Source of the DNA: Linum tenue
Taxonomy: Eukaryota; Streptophyta; Magnoliopsida; Malpighiales; Linaceae
NCBI GenBank assembly: GCA_946122785.1
Contig: CAMGYJ010000002.1
Span: 16,776,492 to 16,840,491, forward strand
Direction: 5' to 3'
DNA length: 64,000 nt
The notes beneath the pieces were generated by a model that saw nothing but the letters and a program-made list of their open reading frames with translations, ran no database searches and was not told where the DNA came from. A program made the position numbers and the translations under genes. Within the stretch, counting starts at the first letter, position 1. Every line of letters begins with the position of its first letter. This document shows, piece by piece, positions 46,151 through 58,000 of the stretch.

Positions 46151-48463
46151 ATGTCTCTCTCCTCTCTCTCTCTAACGGTAACGTTCTCTGAACCAAAAAA
46201 CGGTTCCTTTTCCGTCCCCCTTTCTGGGACTGTTCCAGCTCTTGCAGAGACTCTCTTGGTGATCAATTCACCCATCAATACTCTTCCCCAACCATCTGTT
46301 TCTCAAAAAGATGGCAGTATAACCATATATCCAGAGGCAGGGAAGATTCCCGCAGTGATTAGACTAAAAGGAGAAGCAAGCAGAGATGGTATAAAGAAGA
46401 GGGAGATTTGGAAACCTCCAGATGACGGCAATAAATGGAGAAGGACAAATGCAATTTGGGCTCTAACAGTGAGCGTACAAGAGTATCACACATCTGTATG
46501 CAAAGATCTTTATCGGTATGGTGTCAATCTAGAGGGGGAAAGAGACTGCTATGCTCCAGTAGCAAAGAAGCGGGTAGAGACTAGACAACACAGGGGATAC
46601 TCTGTTGTTGATACTGAGAAAGGGGCTGTCTGGAAACCACCAAAATGGTGGTGGATTTGGTTCTCCTGTCAGAAGAAGAAGAAGAATAGAAGAGTAGAAG
46701 AAGGAAGAGGGCCTAAAAAGCTGATCTATAAGCAAGACTATACTGTTCGAGTACAGAGGAGGAAGCCCATTGAGCCAAGAGCCCCTGTCAAAAGAAGGAG
46801 AAAACAGAGCAGAATTAATCTCAGTCAGCAGAAGAATAATGAAGGCTTGGAAAGGAAGGGTACCTACCACCATCAAGAGGGGAGCGAGAATCAAATACCT
46901 AGCAAAGTCCATAAAGAGGGGAGAACAGGAAGAGGAAGACAGAGTGCTCTCAAAAAGAAAGAGAATTGCTGCCTTTTTGCTCTTCTCGCTACCTCTGGCA
47001 AAAACACAAACCTGTTCAAACTGAAAAACCAATCTGTGTGGATAATGGATACCAACAACATTGCCCGAAATGAGCAGAGGAACGCCGATGGAATCATGGC
47101 ATCGGCATCAAGAGGAAGAGGTGGGCGCCCAAATCTGACTACAACAGGGGGCCGAGGAATTTCTATGCTGCTGGGGAGGATGCTGACTGAGAACAAGGTA
47201 GCTTTGGCCAAAGCTGCAGGAGCTGCCCGCTATGCCTGGGGTGGATATGGAGAGGTGAACGTTCAACCAACTAACACCCAAAACCTCTTCATATTCACCT
47301 TTAGCAACGCTGAAGTCAGAGAAAGGATCTGGAGAGAAAGACCATGGAGCTTATCAAACACCCAGACAGCAATCGAAAAATACAGTGGAAGAGGGACGCC
47401 AGAAGATTTACCGATGGAGAAGCTCGCAGTTTGGGTGCAAATCCATGGTATGCACCAGAATCAAAGGAATGAAAACAACATGGTGGCCATAGGAACCCAC
47501 TACTTTGCAAGCTTCCTCGACCTTGACAGAGCAAGCCTGGAATTCACCGGCTATAGAAGATTCTTGAGGATACTGGTGGAGGTGGATCTCAATGAGCCGA
47601 TTCCGACAGGATTCGACTTTCCATTCACAGATGAAGCAACCGGGGTGGACTATTGTGAGGTAATCGATTTCAAATACGAAAGGTTAGTTGAACTGTGCTA
47701 CTTTTGCGGACGTATCGGCCACAACTGGCCAACCTGTTGGAGGATGGACGAGGAGAGGAGGAGGAATGGGGTAGCGCATCTGTCGGAGGTGTATAATTCA
47801 TCTCTCAAGGCGGGTATTGATTCTCCCCATAGGATGGGCAACGCGAGAAACAGTAGAGAGGGGGAGAGGTCGCGTAGCTCGACGGGGGGAAGGGACAGAG
47901 CAGGATCGAGCAATTGGGACCAGAGGAGGGAGGAAAGTGCCGGAATACTGGCTCTGGGAGAAGGCAATCAATCGGCTGGGAACCCCCAAGTTCCCCCTGG
48001 GTTCACAGTCAGAAGAGAAGAGGATCAAGGGAATCAGGGGAGGCTGAGAGGGAGGTATAGGGAAGAAATGGGAGGCAGGGATCTCAGTCTTGAGATGGAA
48101 AGAACAGCAGAGGCAATGGAGGGAGGTCTGCGTTTGGAAGAGGAAGGGAGGCTGGGCGGCGGCGCCGATCAGGAGGAAGAGGAAGTTGAAACGGGCCTAA
48201 CCCTTGGGCTGAGGAAGCAAGGGAGAGCAGCGGGCTTTGAGGGAGGCCCAACCGAAGTCTCCCTTTACCAACATGATCAGCGGGCTTTTGAAGAGGAGAT
48301 GGGCCGGAAGTTGAAAAAAAGGAAAGGGATGGGCCGAGTTAATAATGAAGGGCCCAGTGGTGAGTTGGGGGAGGGAGCAGACACCCTCTTGGGCCCAAAT
48401 GAGGCTATTTTCATGGAAGGGCTTGGGGGGAAGAACAAAAAAAAAGAAAAATCAGAGGTTTAA
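46151..48463 (+). CDS. LINE ORF1: DUF4283/zinc-knuckle nucleic-acid-binding protein (770 aa)
   Basis: The C-terminal two-thirds are typical of plant L1 ORF1. A DUF4283-like domain covers about residues 350-470 (LFIFTFSNAEVRERIWRERP, then EKLAVWVQIHGM); a CX2CX4HX4C zinc knuckle CYFCGRIGHNWPTC follows at about 516-529; then an Arg/Glu/Gly-rich tail. It is thought to coat LINE RNA and act as a chaperone. The first ~298 residues look unlike the family and are basic and Lys/Arg-rich; Met299 (47045) is a likely alternative start nearer the usual length. The frame begins only 7 bp from the element's 5' end. Confidence 0.85.
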   Translation: MSLSSLSLTVTFSEPKNGSFSVPLSGTVPALAETLLVINSPINTLPQPSVSQKDGSITIYPEAGKIPAVIRLKGEASRDGIKKREIWKPPDDGNKWRRTNAIWALTVSVQEYHTSVCKDLYRYGVNLEGERDCYAPVAKKRVETRQHRGYSVVDTEKGAVWKPPKWWWIWFSCQKKKKNRRVEEGRGPKKLIYKQDYTVRVQRRKPIEPRAPVKRRRKQSRINLSQQKNNEGLERKGTYHHQEGSENQIPSKVHKEGRTGRGRQSALKKKENCCLFALLATSGKNTNLFKLKNQSVWIMDTNNIARNEQRNADGIMASASRGRGGRPNLTTTGGRGISMLLGRMLTENKVALAKAAGAARYAWGGYGEVNVQPTNTQNLFIFTFSNAEVRERIWRERPWSLSNTQTAIEKYSGRGTPEDLPMEKLAVWVQIHGMHQNQRNENNMVAIGTHYFASFLDLDRASLEFTGYRRFLRILVEVDLNEPIPTGFDFPFTDEATGVDYCEVIDFKYERLVELCYFCGRIGHNWPTCWRMDEERRRNGVAHLSEVYNSSLKAGIDSPHRMGNARNSREGERSRSSTGGRDRAGSSNWDQRREESAGILALGEGNQSAGNPQVPPGFTVRREEDQGNQGRLRGRYREEMGGRDLSLEMERTAEAMEGGLRLEEEGRLGGGADQEEEEVETGLTLGLRKQGRAAGFEGGPTEVSLYQHDQRAFEEEMGRKLKKRKGMGRVNNEGPSGELGEGADTLLGPNEAIFMEGLGGKNKKKEKSEV

Positions 48464-48562
48464 GCCTCATTCCAGCAGCAAATCAAGGGAGAACTACTCG
48501 GATGGGGAGCAAGGAAGGGATACGAGGGCAGCGGTGGTTCGCCAGAAGCCACCTCTTCAGGA

Positions 48563-51500
48563 ATGAGTATTGTAAGTTGGAATTGTAGGGGATTTGGCCC
48601 ACCCCTTACAAGAAGTTATGCAAAGCGTTTGTGTCGACGCTTAGGCCCTTCTATTGTTTTTCTTATGGAGACTAGCAAGAACGAGGCCTTCATGGAAGAT
48701 CAAAGAAGAAGTCTCAAAATTTTCCCCAATAGAGAGTATGTTGAACCGGTTAACTCTTCTAGGGGGTTTGCTTTGTGGTGGAAAGCGGGTATTAGTATTA
48801 GTGTGTTAAGTAGTGATAACTATTATATGGATGTTAGTATAGATATGGGTAGGAAATTTTTCTGTACTTTTGTTCATGCACCCTCTACAGCTGTTAGTAG
48901 AAGGGAATTTTGGGAGCACCTGAGCTCTCTGCGGAGTAGTAGGGATGATAGCTGGGTTATTGTAGGGGATTTCAATGCTGCGGTGTATGAGAATGAAAAG
49001 GAAGGGAGATGCCCTCTTAGGTACGAGAATGTTGAACCTTTTAAGAGGTTCATATTCCAGAATGCTCTAATTGACCTGGGATACAAAGGGGAACCTTTCA
49101 CTTGGACCAATAAGAGAACGGGCCAAAACCTGACTAGAGCGAGATTAGACTCAACGTCCTGGCGTGCCCAATTTGGAGAAGCAGTGGTCTTCCATGAGAA
49201 AATGGTGGAGTCTGATCACTGCCCGATCAGACTTGAGCTTCACTACCGAGGTAACAGGAGGAAGAAGACACCATTTAGGATTGATGAGCGATGGTTGGAG
49301 AAGGAAGAATGTAAGGAGATAATAGCCCGAGCGTGGGACCCGGGAGGCCAATCAACGGACCAGTTGAACAAATGTCAAAGAGATTTAAAAGAGTGGGCGA
49401 AAGACTTCCATAAGAGTAGTATGCAAAGGGAGCAAGATATACTTTCAAAGCTCGAAATGCTACAACAGCCGCCAAGAACGACTGAGAATGTGGAGGAGGA
49501 AAAGAGGTTGACTATCGAGCTGACCAAGTTATGGAGGGACGAAGAAGCATTCTGGAGTCAATGCTCGAGAGTTAACTGGCTCCAAAAAGGTGATCAAAAT
49601 ACCTCTTTCTTTCATTCAAGCACTATCCATAGGAAACATAGGAACAAAATTTTGAAACTCCAAGATGGAGAAGGAAATTGGATAGAGGATGAGAATAGTC
49701 TCAAAAGACTTGCAGAAGGGTTTTACAAAGAACTTTTTAAGGCCAGGAATCCTATTCCTTTTAACCATTTGTTAGAAGACTTCCCTGAAAAGGTGACTAC
49801 GGAGATGAACGAGGATCTTTGTGCTACGGTGACTGACGGGGAAATTAGAAAAGCTGTTTTCTCCCTGGGAGCTCGCAAAGCTCCGGGTCCTGATGGTTTC
49901 TCAGGAAGATTTTATAGGAGATACTGGGATATCTTAGGAGACACCTTATGTCGAGAAGTTAGAGGATTCTTTGAAACGACTACCATGCCAACTGGATGGA
50001 ATGAGACTCACATCGCAATGATTCCAAAGGTCGACAACCCTGAGTTGATAAGCCAATACCGACCTATTAGCTGCTGTAATTTTAGATACAAGATCATATC
50101 TAAGATTATGGCAACGCGTCTCAAGAGGTGGACCCCCGATCTGGTTTCAGAGCTCCAAACAGCTTTCATTGGGGGAAGGCTTATTCAAGATAATATCATC
50201 ATTGTCCATGAAGCCCTTCATCATTTCAAGAACCACAAGCGGGGTCGAAGGAGAGATATGATGCTGAAACTGGATATGAAGAAGGCCTACGATATGGTTG
50301 ATTGGGAGTGCCTGGAGGCTCTTCTCAAGAAATATGGGTTTGACAATAAATGGTGTGGTTGGGTCAGTGCATGCATTAGAACGGTCAGCTTCTCCATTCT
50401 GTTCAATGGAGAAGCAACTGACTCGTTTAAACCTTCCCGGGGCATTAGACAAGGAGACCCTCTTTCACCTTTCTTATTCATTCTCATGTCAAATGCCCTC
50501 ACCTTCCTGATTGACAAGGCGGTGGAGAATGATAAGCTGAAGGGGATTAAACTGAATCCCAGATGTCCAGTGCTCACTCATTGCCTGTTTGCGGATGACA
50601 CAGTTATCTTCGGGAAAACAGATCACCAAGAAGCACAGAATATTATTGATATCATTGGTGAGTATGGAGCTATCACAGGTCAAGAAGTTAATATTAACAA
50701 ATCTTCAGTCTTCTTTAGTGCTAATGTCCCGGGCGATGTCAAAGATCATATAATCGCGAGCATTGGCTTCGCTTCCTCGAATTGCCACTCAAAGTATCTT
50801 GGAGTCCCGACGGAGTGGGGAAATTCGAAGAAGGAAACTTTTAACTTCCTCATTCAAAGGATGGAGAAAATGGGGGAAGCATGGAAAAGTCTCCTTCTCT
50901 CTCATGGGGGAAAAGAAGTCCTTCTGAAAGCGGTTATTCAAGCTATTCCAGCTTATATCATGTTCTTGTTCTATCTCCCAAAAGCCCTCACCAAGAAAAT
51001 GGACTCTCTCCTTAGTAACTTCTTCTGGTCAGGGTCTATGCAAAAGAGTAGCCTCCATTGGTGTAGGAAAGAGATTCTTTGTCTGCCTAAGTCAGAGGGA
51101 GGATTGGGCTTCAGGATCTTCAATGATTTTAACCTTGCCTTGCTAGCTAAGCAGGCCTGGCGCCTCCTCACGAGCCCTGATTCACTGTGGAGCAGGCTCC
51201 TTAAAGGGTTGTACTTCCCCAGAGGTGATTTTCTTAATGCAAAAAAGGGAAGCAGAGCGTCGTGGATATGGGCTAGCCTCTGGGAGGCAAAGAAGGTGAT
51301 TGGTTTGGGTGCAATTAGAGTGATTGGGTCAGGTGAAGACTCGTGGGTCGATCAAGACCCATGGATTCCCTTGTTGGATGGGTTTACGCTCAGGACTGGC
51401 CCTCAGAATCATCGGAAGGTCAACGAGTGGATTGACCCGGGAGAAAGGAAGTGGAAGACGGATATTATACAGGGACATGTCTCTGGCTCAGAACTCGAAG

Positions 51501-52597
51501 CTATTCTCAGGATACCCATTGGGGAGGAAGGAGCAGATGACTTTTGGGCATGGAACTCCAATGATGAGGGAAGGTTTACGGTGAGATCCGCGTACCATAT
51601 GATTCACAGAGCAAACACCTTAGCTCAACCAAGCGGGAATACTGATAAATGGAAGTGGATTTGGAGCCTTCACCTCCCCCCGAAGTTGAAATTCTTTGTT
51701 TGGAGATGCTCCAGGAACGGGTTAGCAACGAAAGAGAGACTGCTCCAGAGGAAGTGTGCTCCCAACTCTTCGTGTCAGGTGTGTCAGTACCCCGTGGAAA
51801 CGGTTAATCATTGCCTGTTCCAATGCCCTCATGCCAAGGAGGCATGGAATGCGCTGTTCACATCCCTTCCTTTACCCCCTCAAGGAACCTTGTTCTTTGA
51901 TTGGTTCTGCTCCCTTAAAGATGTTGTCCAACAAAGCTCCTTGATCCATATTGTCTTCCTTTGTTGGAATATTTGGAAGGCAAGGAACGAATGCTCTTTC
52001 AAAGGTAGAGTCCCGTGGACTCCGAATGTGTGTCAACTTACCTATAAAGAGCTCACTGAATGGAATTCGTGTCCGAGGTCCCCACCTCCCCTGCCTTCCC
52101 TCCCCACTCAGCTTAGGGGAACCCAGTCTCATACGAATCCACCGCCAAGTAATCAGTCTTTGATGATTCACTGTGATGGGTCGTTCATTAGCGACTCCCA
52201 GCCGGCGGCTTATGGTGTTGTGGTTGTTAAACACCATGGACAAGTGTGTGATGGGAGAGCTGAGGATCTTCTTTGTTCCACCCCAATTGAAGCGGAAACT
52301 AAGGCCCTTCTCGAAGGAGTGAAATTAGCGCAAGAATATGGATCCGAGTGTACAGTTCAATCCGACTGTCAGGTGCTGGTTAAAGCTTTGGATAACAATC
52401 GATCTCGATGGCCTTGGAGGTGTGCAGCCTGGATCGGTTCGATTGTTTCTATCCTTCGGACGAACCCTCTCATCAAAATCAAAGATGTGCCCAGAACACT
52501 TAATGTCAGAGCAGATTGGGTTGCTCGTTCTAAAGCTAGAGCGTCTCTTCCTGATGATTGGATTAATATTCTTGATCTCATTTCTGATCTTCTTTAA
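48563..52597 (+). CDS. LINE ORF2: endonuclease, reverse transcriptase, RNase H (1344 aa)
   Basis: Domains in order: an apurinic-type endonuclease (residues about 1-225; SWNCRGFG, VGDFNA near 134, SDHCPIR near 216); reverse transcriptase (about 430-760; KAPGPDGFSGRFY, RPISCCNFRYKIISK, GIRQGDPLSPFLF, catalytic FADDTVIF near 676); a zf-RVT region with Cys/His residues (about 1020-1100; CQVCQYPVETVNHCLFQCPH); RNase H (about 1200-1330; IHCDGSF, IEAETKAL, VQSDCQ), the plant-type addition. No stop or frameshift. 99 bp separate it from ORF1. Catalytic residues appear present, so it is likely competent or recently so. Confidence 0.95.
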   Translation: MSIVSWNCRGFGPPLTRSYAKRLCRRLGPSIVFLMETSKNEAFMEDQRRSLKIFPNREYVEPVNSSRGFALWWKAGISISVLSSDNYYMDVSIDMGRKFFCTFVHAPSTAVSRREFWEHLSSLRSSRDDSWVIVGDFNAAVYENEKEGRCPLRYENVEPFKRFIFQNALIDLGYKGEPFTWTNKRTGQNLTRARLDSTSWRAQFGEAVVFHEKMVESDHCPIRLELHYRGNRRKKTPFRIDERWLEKEECKEIIARAWDPGGQSTDQLNKCQRDLKEWAKDFHKSSMQREQDILSKLEMLQQPPRTTENVEEEKRLTIELTKLWRDEEAFWSQCSRVNWLQKGDQNTSFFHSSTIHRKHRNKILKLQDGEGNWIEDENSLKRLAEGFYKELFKARNPIPFNHLLEDFPEKVTTEMNEDLCATVTDGEIRKAVFSLGARKAPGPDGFSGRFYRRYWDILGDTLCREVRGFFETTTMPTGWNETHIAMIPKVDNPELISQYRPISCCNFRYKIISKIMATRLKRWTPDLVSELQTAFIGGRLIQDNIIIVHEALHHFKNHKRGRRRDMMLKLDMKKAYDMVDWECLEALLKKYGFDNKWCGWVSACIRTVSFSILFNGEATDSFKPSRGIRQGDPLSPFLFILMSNALTFLIDKAVENDKLKGIKLNPRCPVLTHCLFADDTVIFGKTDHQEAQNIIDIIGEYGAITGQEVNINKSSVFFSANVPGDVKDHIIASIGFASSNCHSKYLGVPTEWGNSKKETFNFLIQRMEKMGEAWKSLLLSHGGKEVLLKAVIQAIPAYIMFLFYLPKALTKKMDSLLSNFFWSGSMQKSSLHWCRKEILCLPKSEGGLGFRIFNDFNLALLAKQAWRLLTSPDSLWSRLLKGLYFPRGDFLNAKKGSRASWIWASLWEAKKVIGLGAIRVIGSGEDSWVDQDPWIPLLDGFTLRTGPQNHRKVNEWIDPGERKWKTDIIQGHVSGSELEAILRIPIGEEGADDFWAWNSNDEGRFTVRSAYHMIHRANTLAQPSGNTDKWKWIWSLHLPPKLKFFVWRCSRNGLATKERLLQRKCAPNSSCQVCQYPVETVNHCLFQCPHAKEAWNALFTSLPLPPQGTLFFDWFCSLKDVVQQSSLIHIVFLCWNIWKARNECSFKGRVPWTPNVCQLTYKELTEWNSCPRSPPPLPSLPTQLRGTQSHTNPPPSNQSLMIHCDGSFISDSQPAAYGVVVVKHHGQVCDGRAEDLLCSTPIEAETKALLEGVKLAQEYGSECTVQSDCQVLVKALDNNRSRWPWRCAAWIGSIVSILRTNPLIKIKDVPRTLNVRADWVARSKARASLPDDWINILDLISDLL

Positions 52598-52683
52598 AGA
52601 ATGTAACCGAGTTTCTCGTCTTTCATTTGATTGGTGGAATAAAAGTTGGTAACCTTTGTCAAAAAAAAAATCCGATGTGTCCA

Positions 52684-54794
52684 GATTTCAGTATCATAAA
52701 CCAAAGTATAGCCAAACCTCGGGTATTTTACCAACCATATGTTCTCAAGTTTGCAAGGGAAACCATCCTGATTAACATTATTGATAGTCGATAGATCATA
52801 GATATATATTATATATTACATGCATACACCACGTTATAGAATAAACTATTGTTACCATGAGACAAAAAGTTAAAAGTCCAACAAAACATATGCAAACACC
52901 TGCATAAGGTAAATGGACCCCAACTTCTGATGCCGCAAGATCAAAGATTCTTGTCTAAAAAAGCACTTCAAAGTTCAAACATTTGGCAACATGAGGTTCA
53001 TGGCATGCCATACAAACACCATGATAAAAATTGGTACCACCAAACTCAGGTTGTTCATCCTCACTCAACTGTACAAATAGAAAGACATGCACACATCACA
53101 CTGCCTTGCACAGAGATGCGTGCACCTTGGTCAAACAAAAACAACTACTAAATCTATTGTTATATGGGAACAAAAAACAGAACTAAAGGAAACATAAATT
53201 ACAAAGAAACACGCTATGAAACTTCAATCTCCTGGGGGCGCTACTTTTTGTTGGGATTGGACGATCATGACTAGCCTCGCTCTCTCTCGCAGTGAGCCAA
53301 TATTTCCACAGAAAAGAGATGAAACAATTATGATGAGAGAAAGTTAGGCATGAACCCTTTACAGAAAATAAGAAAATTAAACTCGGGTGAGAGAGTGCAA
53401 TTACCTCGTATAAAAGGCCAATCTCCGGATTTGAATCTTCTCTGAACCCAGATCTTCATGTCCCTCAACGTTACAATCACAGCTGCAAAAATCAAAGAAA
53501 TAGAGGATATATCAGTGATCCTAAATACCATGACCAAGACAAACCTTATGCAAAACAATGGATCCTTCGTTTCCCAACTGTGGATCTCACCAGATAAAAT
53601 CATAGCAGAACATACCCGTCAGAAGAGAAATAAAACATTATTCACAATCCTCGGAGACCAAAGCCTGCCAAAAAGAGATATAGATGAGAGTGAGAATAAT
53701 TCACCCGAGATGCAGAGAACGATCGCCTGAACTTAATAAAGTGATAAAATAAACCGTGTGATAAATAAACAGAAAGAAGGAATTTGCCCAAGAAAAGAAA
53801 CGAACTAAAACCAATTGATGCGAAAAGAAGGAACACTGGAACAATCCCCTGAAACAGAAACATAGTCTGTGGATCTGGGTTTCCTTCGAATCCTCCACTG
53901 ACCTCTCAAGTCTCAAATTAGTAACTTCATCGCTTCGTTCAACTCCCAAGACATCCTCTGCCTAAAAATGAAAAAAAAAAGAACCTGGAATTGGCTCTCA
54001 AAGAAGATAAAGTGAAACAAAAGTGTTATTCGAGAAGTAAAGAGTTGCATAGAGATATTCGAGAAGTAAAGAACCTAGATGACTCACTAAGAGCTCGCAG
54101 CCTGAATCTCCCCTGGGGGAAAAAGTACAGCAAACTCATGAGAGAGAGAAGGGGGAATTAGCTAAATCAAAGACACAACTGGGTATTCCGGATCTTCTCC
54201 TGATACTTACCTGATCTCTCAAAGGTGCATCTTAATCGCTTTCAACTCCGCCAAACTCAAAGAAGAGAGATAGAGAAATATCAACGCAAAGAGAAAACTT
54301 TGGGAGAGAAATAGAGAATTTGAAGTTGAAGAGAGAGTTGGATGGAAAAGGGGAGTAGTGAGTTCTTGATTTGACCATTCCCTCTCTTTGCCAACCACGT
54401 TGTTAAGTGATTTATGTGGTGGAGAACGCTTTGGAACCTCAGTCAAAAAAGGCATCATAGCCCAGCCTCGATTAATTAAAAAGCTGAGGGAACGTGCAAC
54501 TCTCCATCCCTGAATGGACAAACAGAACCTCTGGTTTGCCAAACCCAAGGCGAATATACCGCCGTGCGATCAACACGTGTGAGGGGACGTCACGGAACCC
54601 CAACCAGAAAGCAAACTATGATAAAAAACACAACTAACTCACCCAGTTCCACCGGTTTCCAATGAGGCCTCACCAAATGGCCGCCCACACCTAAATCCCT
54701 TCCGAGTTGAAACAATACATATGGGTCACAATGTGCAGTGAAAGCTCTCTTACTGCACAGGAAATGGGCATGCTAAAGGTTTTCTTTTTTCAAT
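52684..54794 (-). other. Unassigned region with exon-like segments on the minus strand
   Basis: No family recognised. On the minus strand several splice-like junctions fall in order: GAGATCAG then GTAAGTATC (about 54213); CCCCCAG then GGGAGATTCAGG (about 54116); TTTTTAG then GCAGAGGATGTCTTGG (about 53963); TTTTTGCAG then CTGTGATTGTAACG (about 53482); then GAGGTAATTGC (about 53405). A short, fairly basic frame (RDMKIWVQRRFKSGDWPFIR, about 53405-53465) sits in one exon-like piece. This may be a spliced non-coding transcript or a degraded gene. The left part (52684-53300) shows nothing. Confidence 0.3.
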
Positions 54795-55014
54795 GGGTAA
54801 ATTGCAAGTTTGGTCACTGAAATTATGTAAAAAGTTCATGTTTGCCACTAAAAATTAATTTATTCCATCCATAGTCACTTAGATTAGTACAATAGTTCAA
54901 GTTTGGTCACTCTCTGTTAGTCTCCGTTAACTTTATCTAACGTGACAATCAATTCTAAAAATTGACCGTTAAATAAGTGACGTGGCAATTAAAAATTAAA
55001 AAATTAGTCTTTTA

Positions 55015-55865
<851 letters not shown>

Positions 55866-55896
55866 CTGAAGGGAGGATGTATGATTTTTAACTGAA

Positions 55897-56690
55897 CGGC
55901 TAAACGTCACCCTAATTTTACTATTATCGTCCTAATTTAAAATATAAATTTACTAAATTATCCTTTTCATTAATCAAAACTAATAATAAAAAAAACAACT
56001 CCTAAAATCTCTATTCCTCCAATACCTGCGACCACCTCCAAATACCCTCCGCCGCCGTCCTTTCGCAATTTGTCGCCGTTCATCTCACCCGCCTCTACAC
56101 CATATTCTCCCCAATTCACCAGGGGCACCCCTTCTCCCCGCCATCGTTTCAAGTTTCAGAAAGTCGAACACAAAAATTAATAAGATTAGGGTTCCGAAAC
56201 GTTAATCAATCATGAGCCACCTGTGATGCCATCTATCCCACTCCACCCCGTCGTTCTCTTTCAATCCGACCAGTATTGATCATCACCGGTGGAGCTTCAG
56301 AATTAAAAACCACTAAACCGCCATTATTGGGCAGTTAGTTCCTCACCACTTAACTAACCATTAAATTCCCATGTCCCGTCTTTTACTGGGTACTGTGGCC
56401 TTACCCAGATTGCTGACCCGTAGCCCTTACCCAGATGTCGATTATCCGGCCAGTTTATGGGAATTTTTTGGTCTGGTGAGTAGCAGAAAGAATGGTGAAG
56501 CTGGTGAGTGCCGAGTGCCGACTCTATTTTGGTAATGGGCAAGAGTGAAATTAAAGCCTGAATATATAAACAATAAAATATAAAAAAGGATCATTGTAAA
56601 AAAACATATAAAAAGGATAAAAAGGTAATCCTAGATCTTATATTAGGGCGATTATAGAAAGATTAGGGCGACAATTAGCAATCTCCATTT
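55897..56690. mobile_element. Nested TIR element within the Pack-MULE
   Basis: Left end (about 55900, GCTAAACGTCACCCTAATTT then ATTATCGTCCTAAT) and right end (about 56645-56688, ATTAGGGCGATTATAG and GATTAGGGCGAC) are inverted, imperfect copies over ~40 bp. Interior without a convincing gene. Target duplication not resolved. Confidence 0.45.
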
Positions 56691-57023
56691 TTAAACGATT
56701 AAATTTTATTATATTTTTTGTTGTGATAATGTGGTGGAATTTTTTAAAAGATAAAATTTTATTTTTTATTATTTTTTTAATCATCACGTCACTGTTTTAA
56801 CGGTCAACTCTCAAAGTTGACTGCCACGTCAGATAAAGTTAACGGAGAGTGACCAAATTTGAACTGTTGTACTAGTCTAAGTGACCACAGATAGAATAAA
56901 TTAATTTTAGTGGCAAATGTGAATTTTTTAATAATTCCAGTGACCAAACTTGCAATTTATCCAAATAATGATTGACAACAACATTTCAATTTAAGATAGA
57001 TAATGTTGTGTAGTTAACTTTAA

Positions 57024-57360
57024 GATAATGCTATTTACTAATCAAACCTTTTTCGGATTCTTTTTTATTAGCCAAACCTATCAAAATACTAAGAATTAGT
57101 CAAATGTTAACTTTCAGTTAGCAATTTTATTAGTAATGTTAACTTGGCAACATGATACTGACTTGGAAGAGACACATGGAGGTCAACATTTCAAAATTTC
57201 AATATTTTAACTAAGAAAAGAATTACAAAATTATTAACGATATAAAAATGGCTAATATTTTGATGCATTACAAAAGATTTGGCTAATTAATATCATTTTA
57301 ATAGGTTTGGCTGATAAAAAATAATCATATATATGTTTGACTAATAAATAGTAATTACTC
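57024..57360. mobile_element. MULE-type MITE, 337 bp
   Basis: Inverted ends (GATAATGCTATTTACTAATC and, from the right, GAGTAATTACTATTTATTAG) extend about 60 bp with AGCCAAACCTAT in both. An exact 9-bp duplication TAACTTTAA flanks it (57015-57023, 57361-57369). Confidence 0.85.
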
Positions 57361-57509
57361 TAACTTTAATTGATACATCAGCCAGCAGGCATCTTTGCGG
57401 TTGGGGCAATGACGCAACTTATACATCAAGACATTAAATACTTGATTGGTGTTAAAACATTTGATTAAAGCATTAATTTCTTATGTTCTCGCACAGTGTC
57501 TATCAAAGG

Positions 57510-58000
57510 GCTAGTTTGGCCATGCGGTAGTTTTTACAGAAGCAACTTCTTGCTTTAGCTTTTAGAGAAGTACTTTAAAAAAACAGTTGATTGTTTGGGT
57601 GAAAAACTATTAGAAGTATTTTTTTAATATAATAGGTTATGTAAAATGACTATAAAGGATTTATAATATAAAATTAAAATTCTAAACAATAAAAAGTAAT
57701 CAAAATGAATCTTGTTAGATCTCTTTTATATTAAATAATATGATTTTATAATTTTTTATTTTTAAAATGATATAAATAAAAGAAAATTATATTTTATGAA
57801 AAAAAATTAAAATATGATAAAGATGATCTTGTATTTTCAAAACAATTTTTTGCAGAAGCTCTGAATCCGAGCTTCTGCTTTTATGCTCTAAAAAAAACTT
57901 CTCAACGTTTTAAAAGCTGATCTTTTAGAGGTGTTTGATCCTACTTCAATTTTTGAAACCAAAAAGCACTTCTAAAAGTCAGATCAATATTGTTGTGGGA
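57510..58000. repeat. MITE-like partly palindromic sequence
   Basis: Begins GGGCTAGTTTGGCCATGC and carries AGCTTTTAGAGAAGTACTT with an inverted partner AACTTCTCAACGTTTTAAAAG near 57890-57920. A short hairpin AGAAGCTCxxxxCGAGCTTCT lies at about 57856-57880. Boundaries and target site uncertain. Confidence 0.35.

Larger units (their letters stand above)
46144..52668 (+). mobile_element. Full-length L1-type LINE with two open frames
   Basis: Flanked by a 14-15-bp duplication AATCCGATGTGTCCA (46129-46143 and about 52669-52683). The 3' end is a short A-run (52661-52670), as expected for target-primed reverse transcription. ORF1 (46151-48463) and ORF2 (48563-52597) are both uninterrupted. Identical flanking repeats and intact frames point to very recent insertion. 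It lies in the opposite orientation to KDSB, in its upstream region. Confidence 0.96.

Noticed and set aside
46529..47032. Minus-strand 167-aa hydrophobic frame
   Set aside because: It is the complement of the Lys/Arg-rich start of LINE ORF1.
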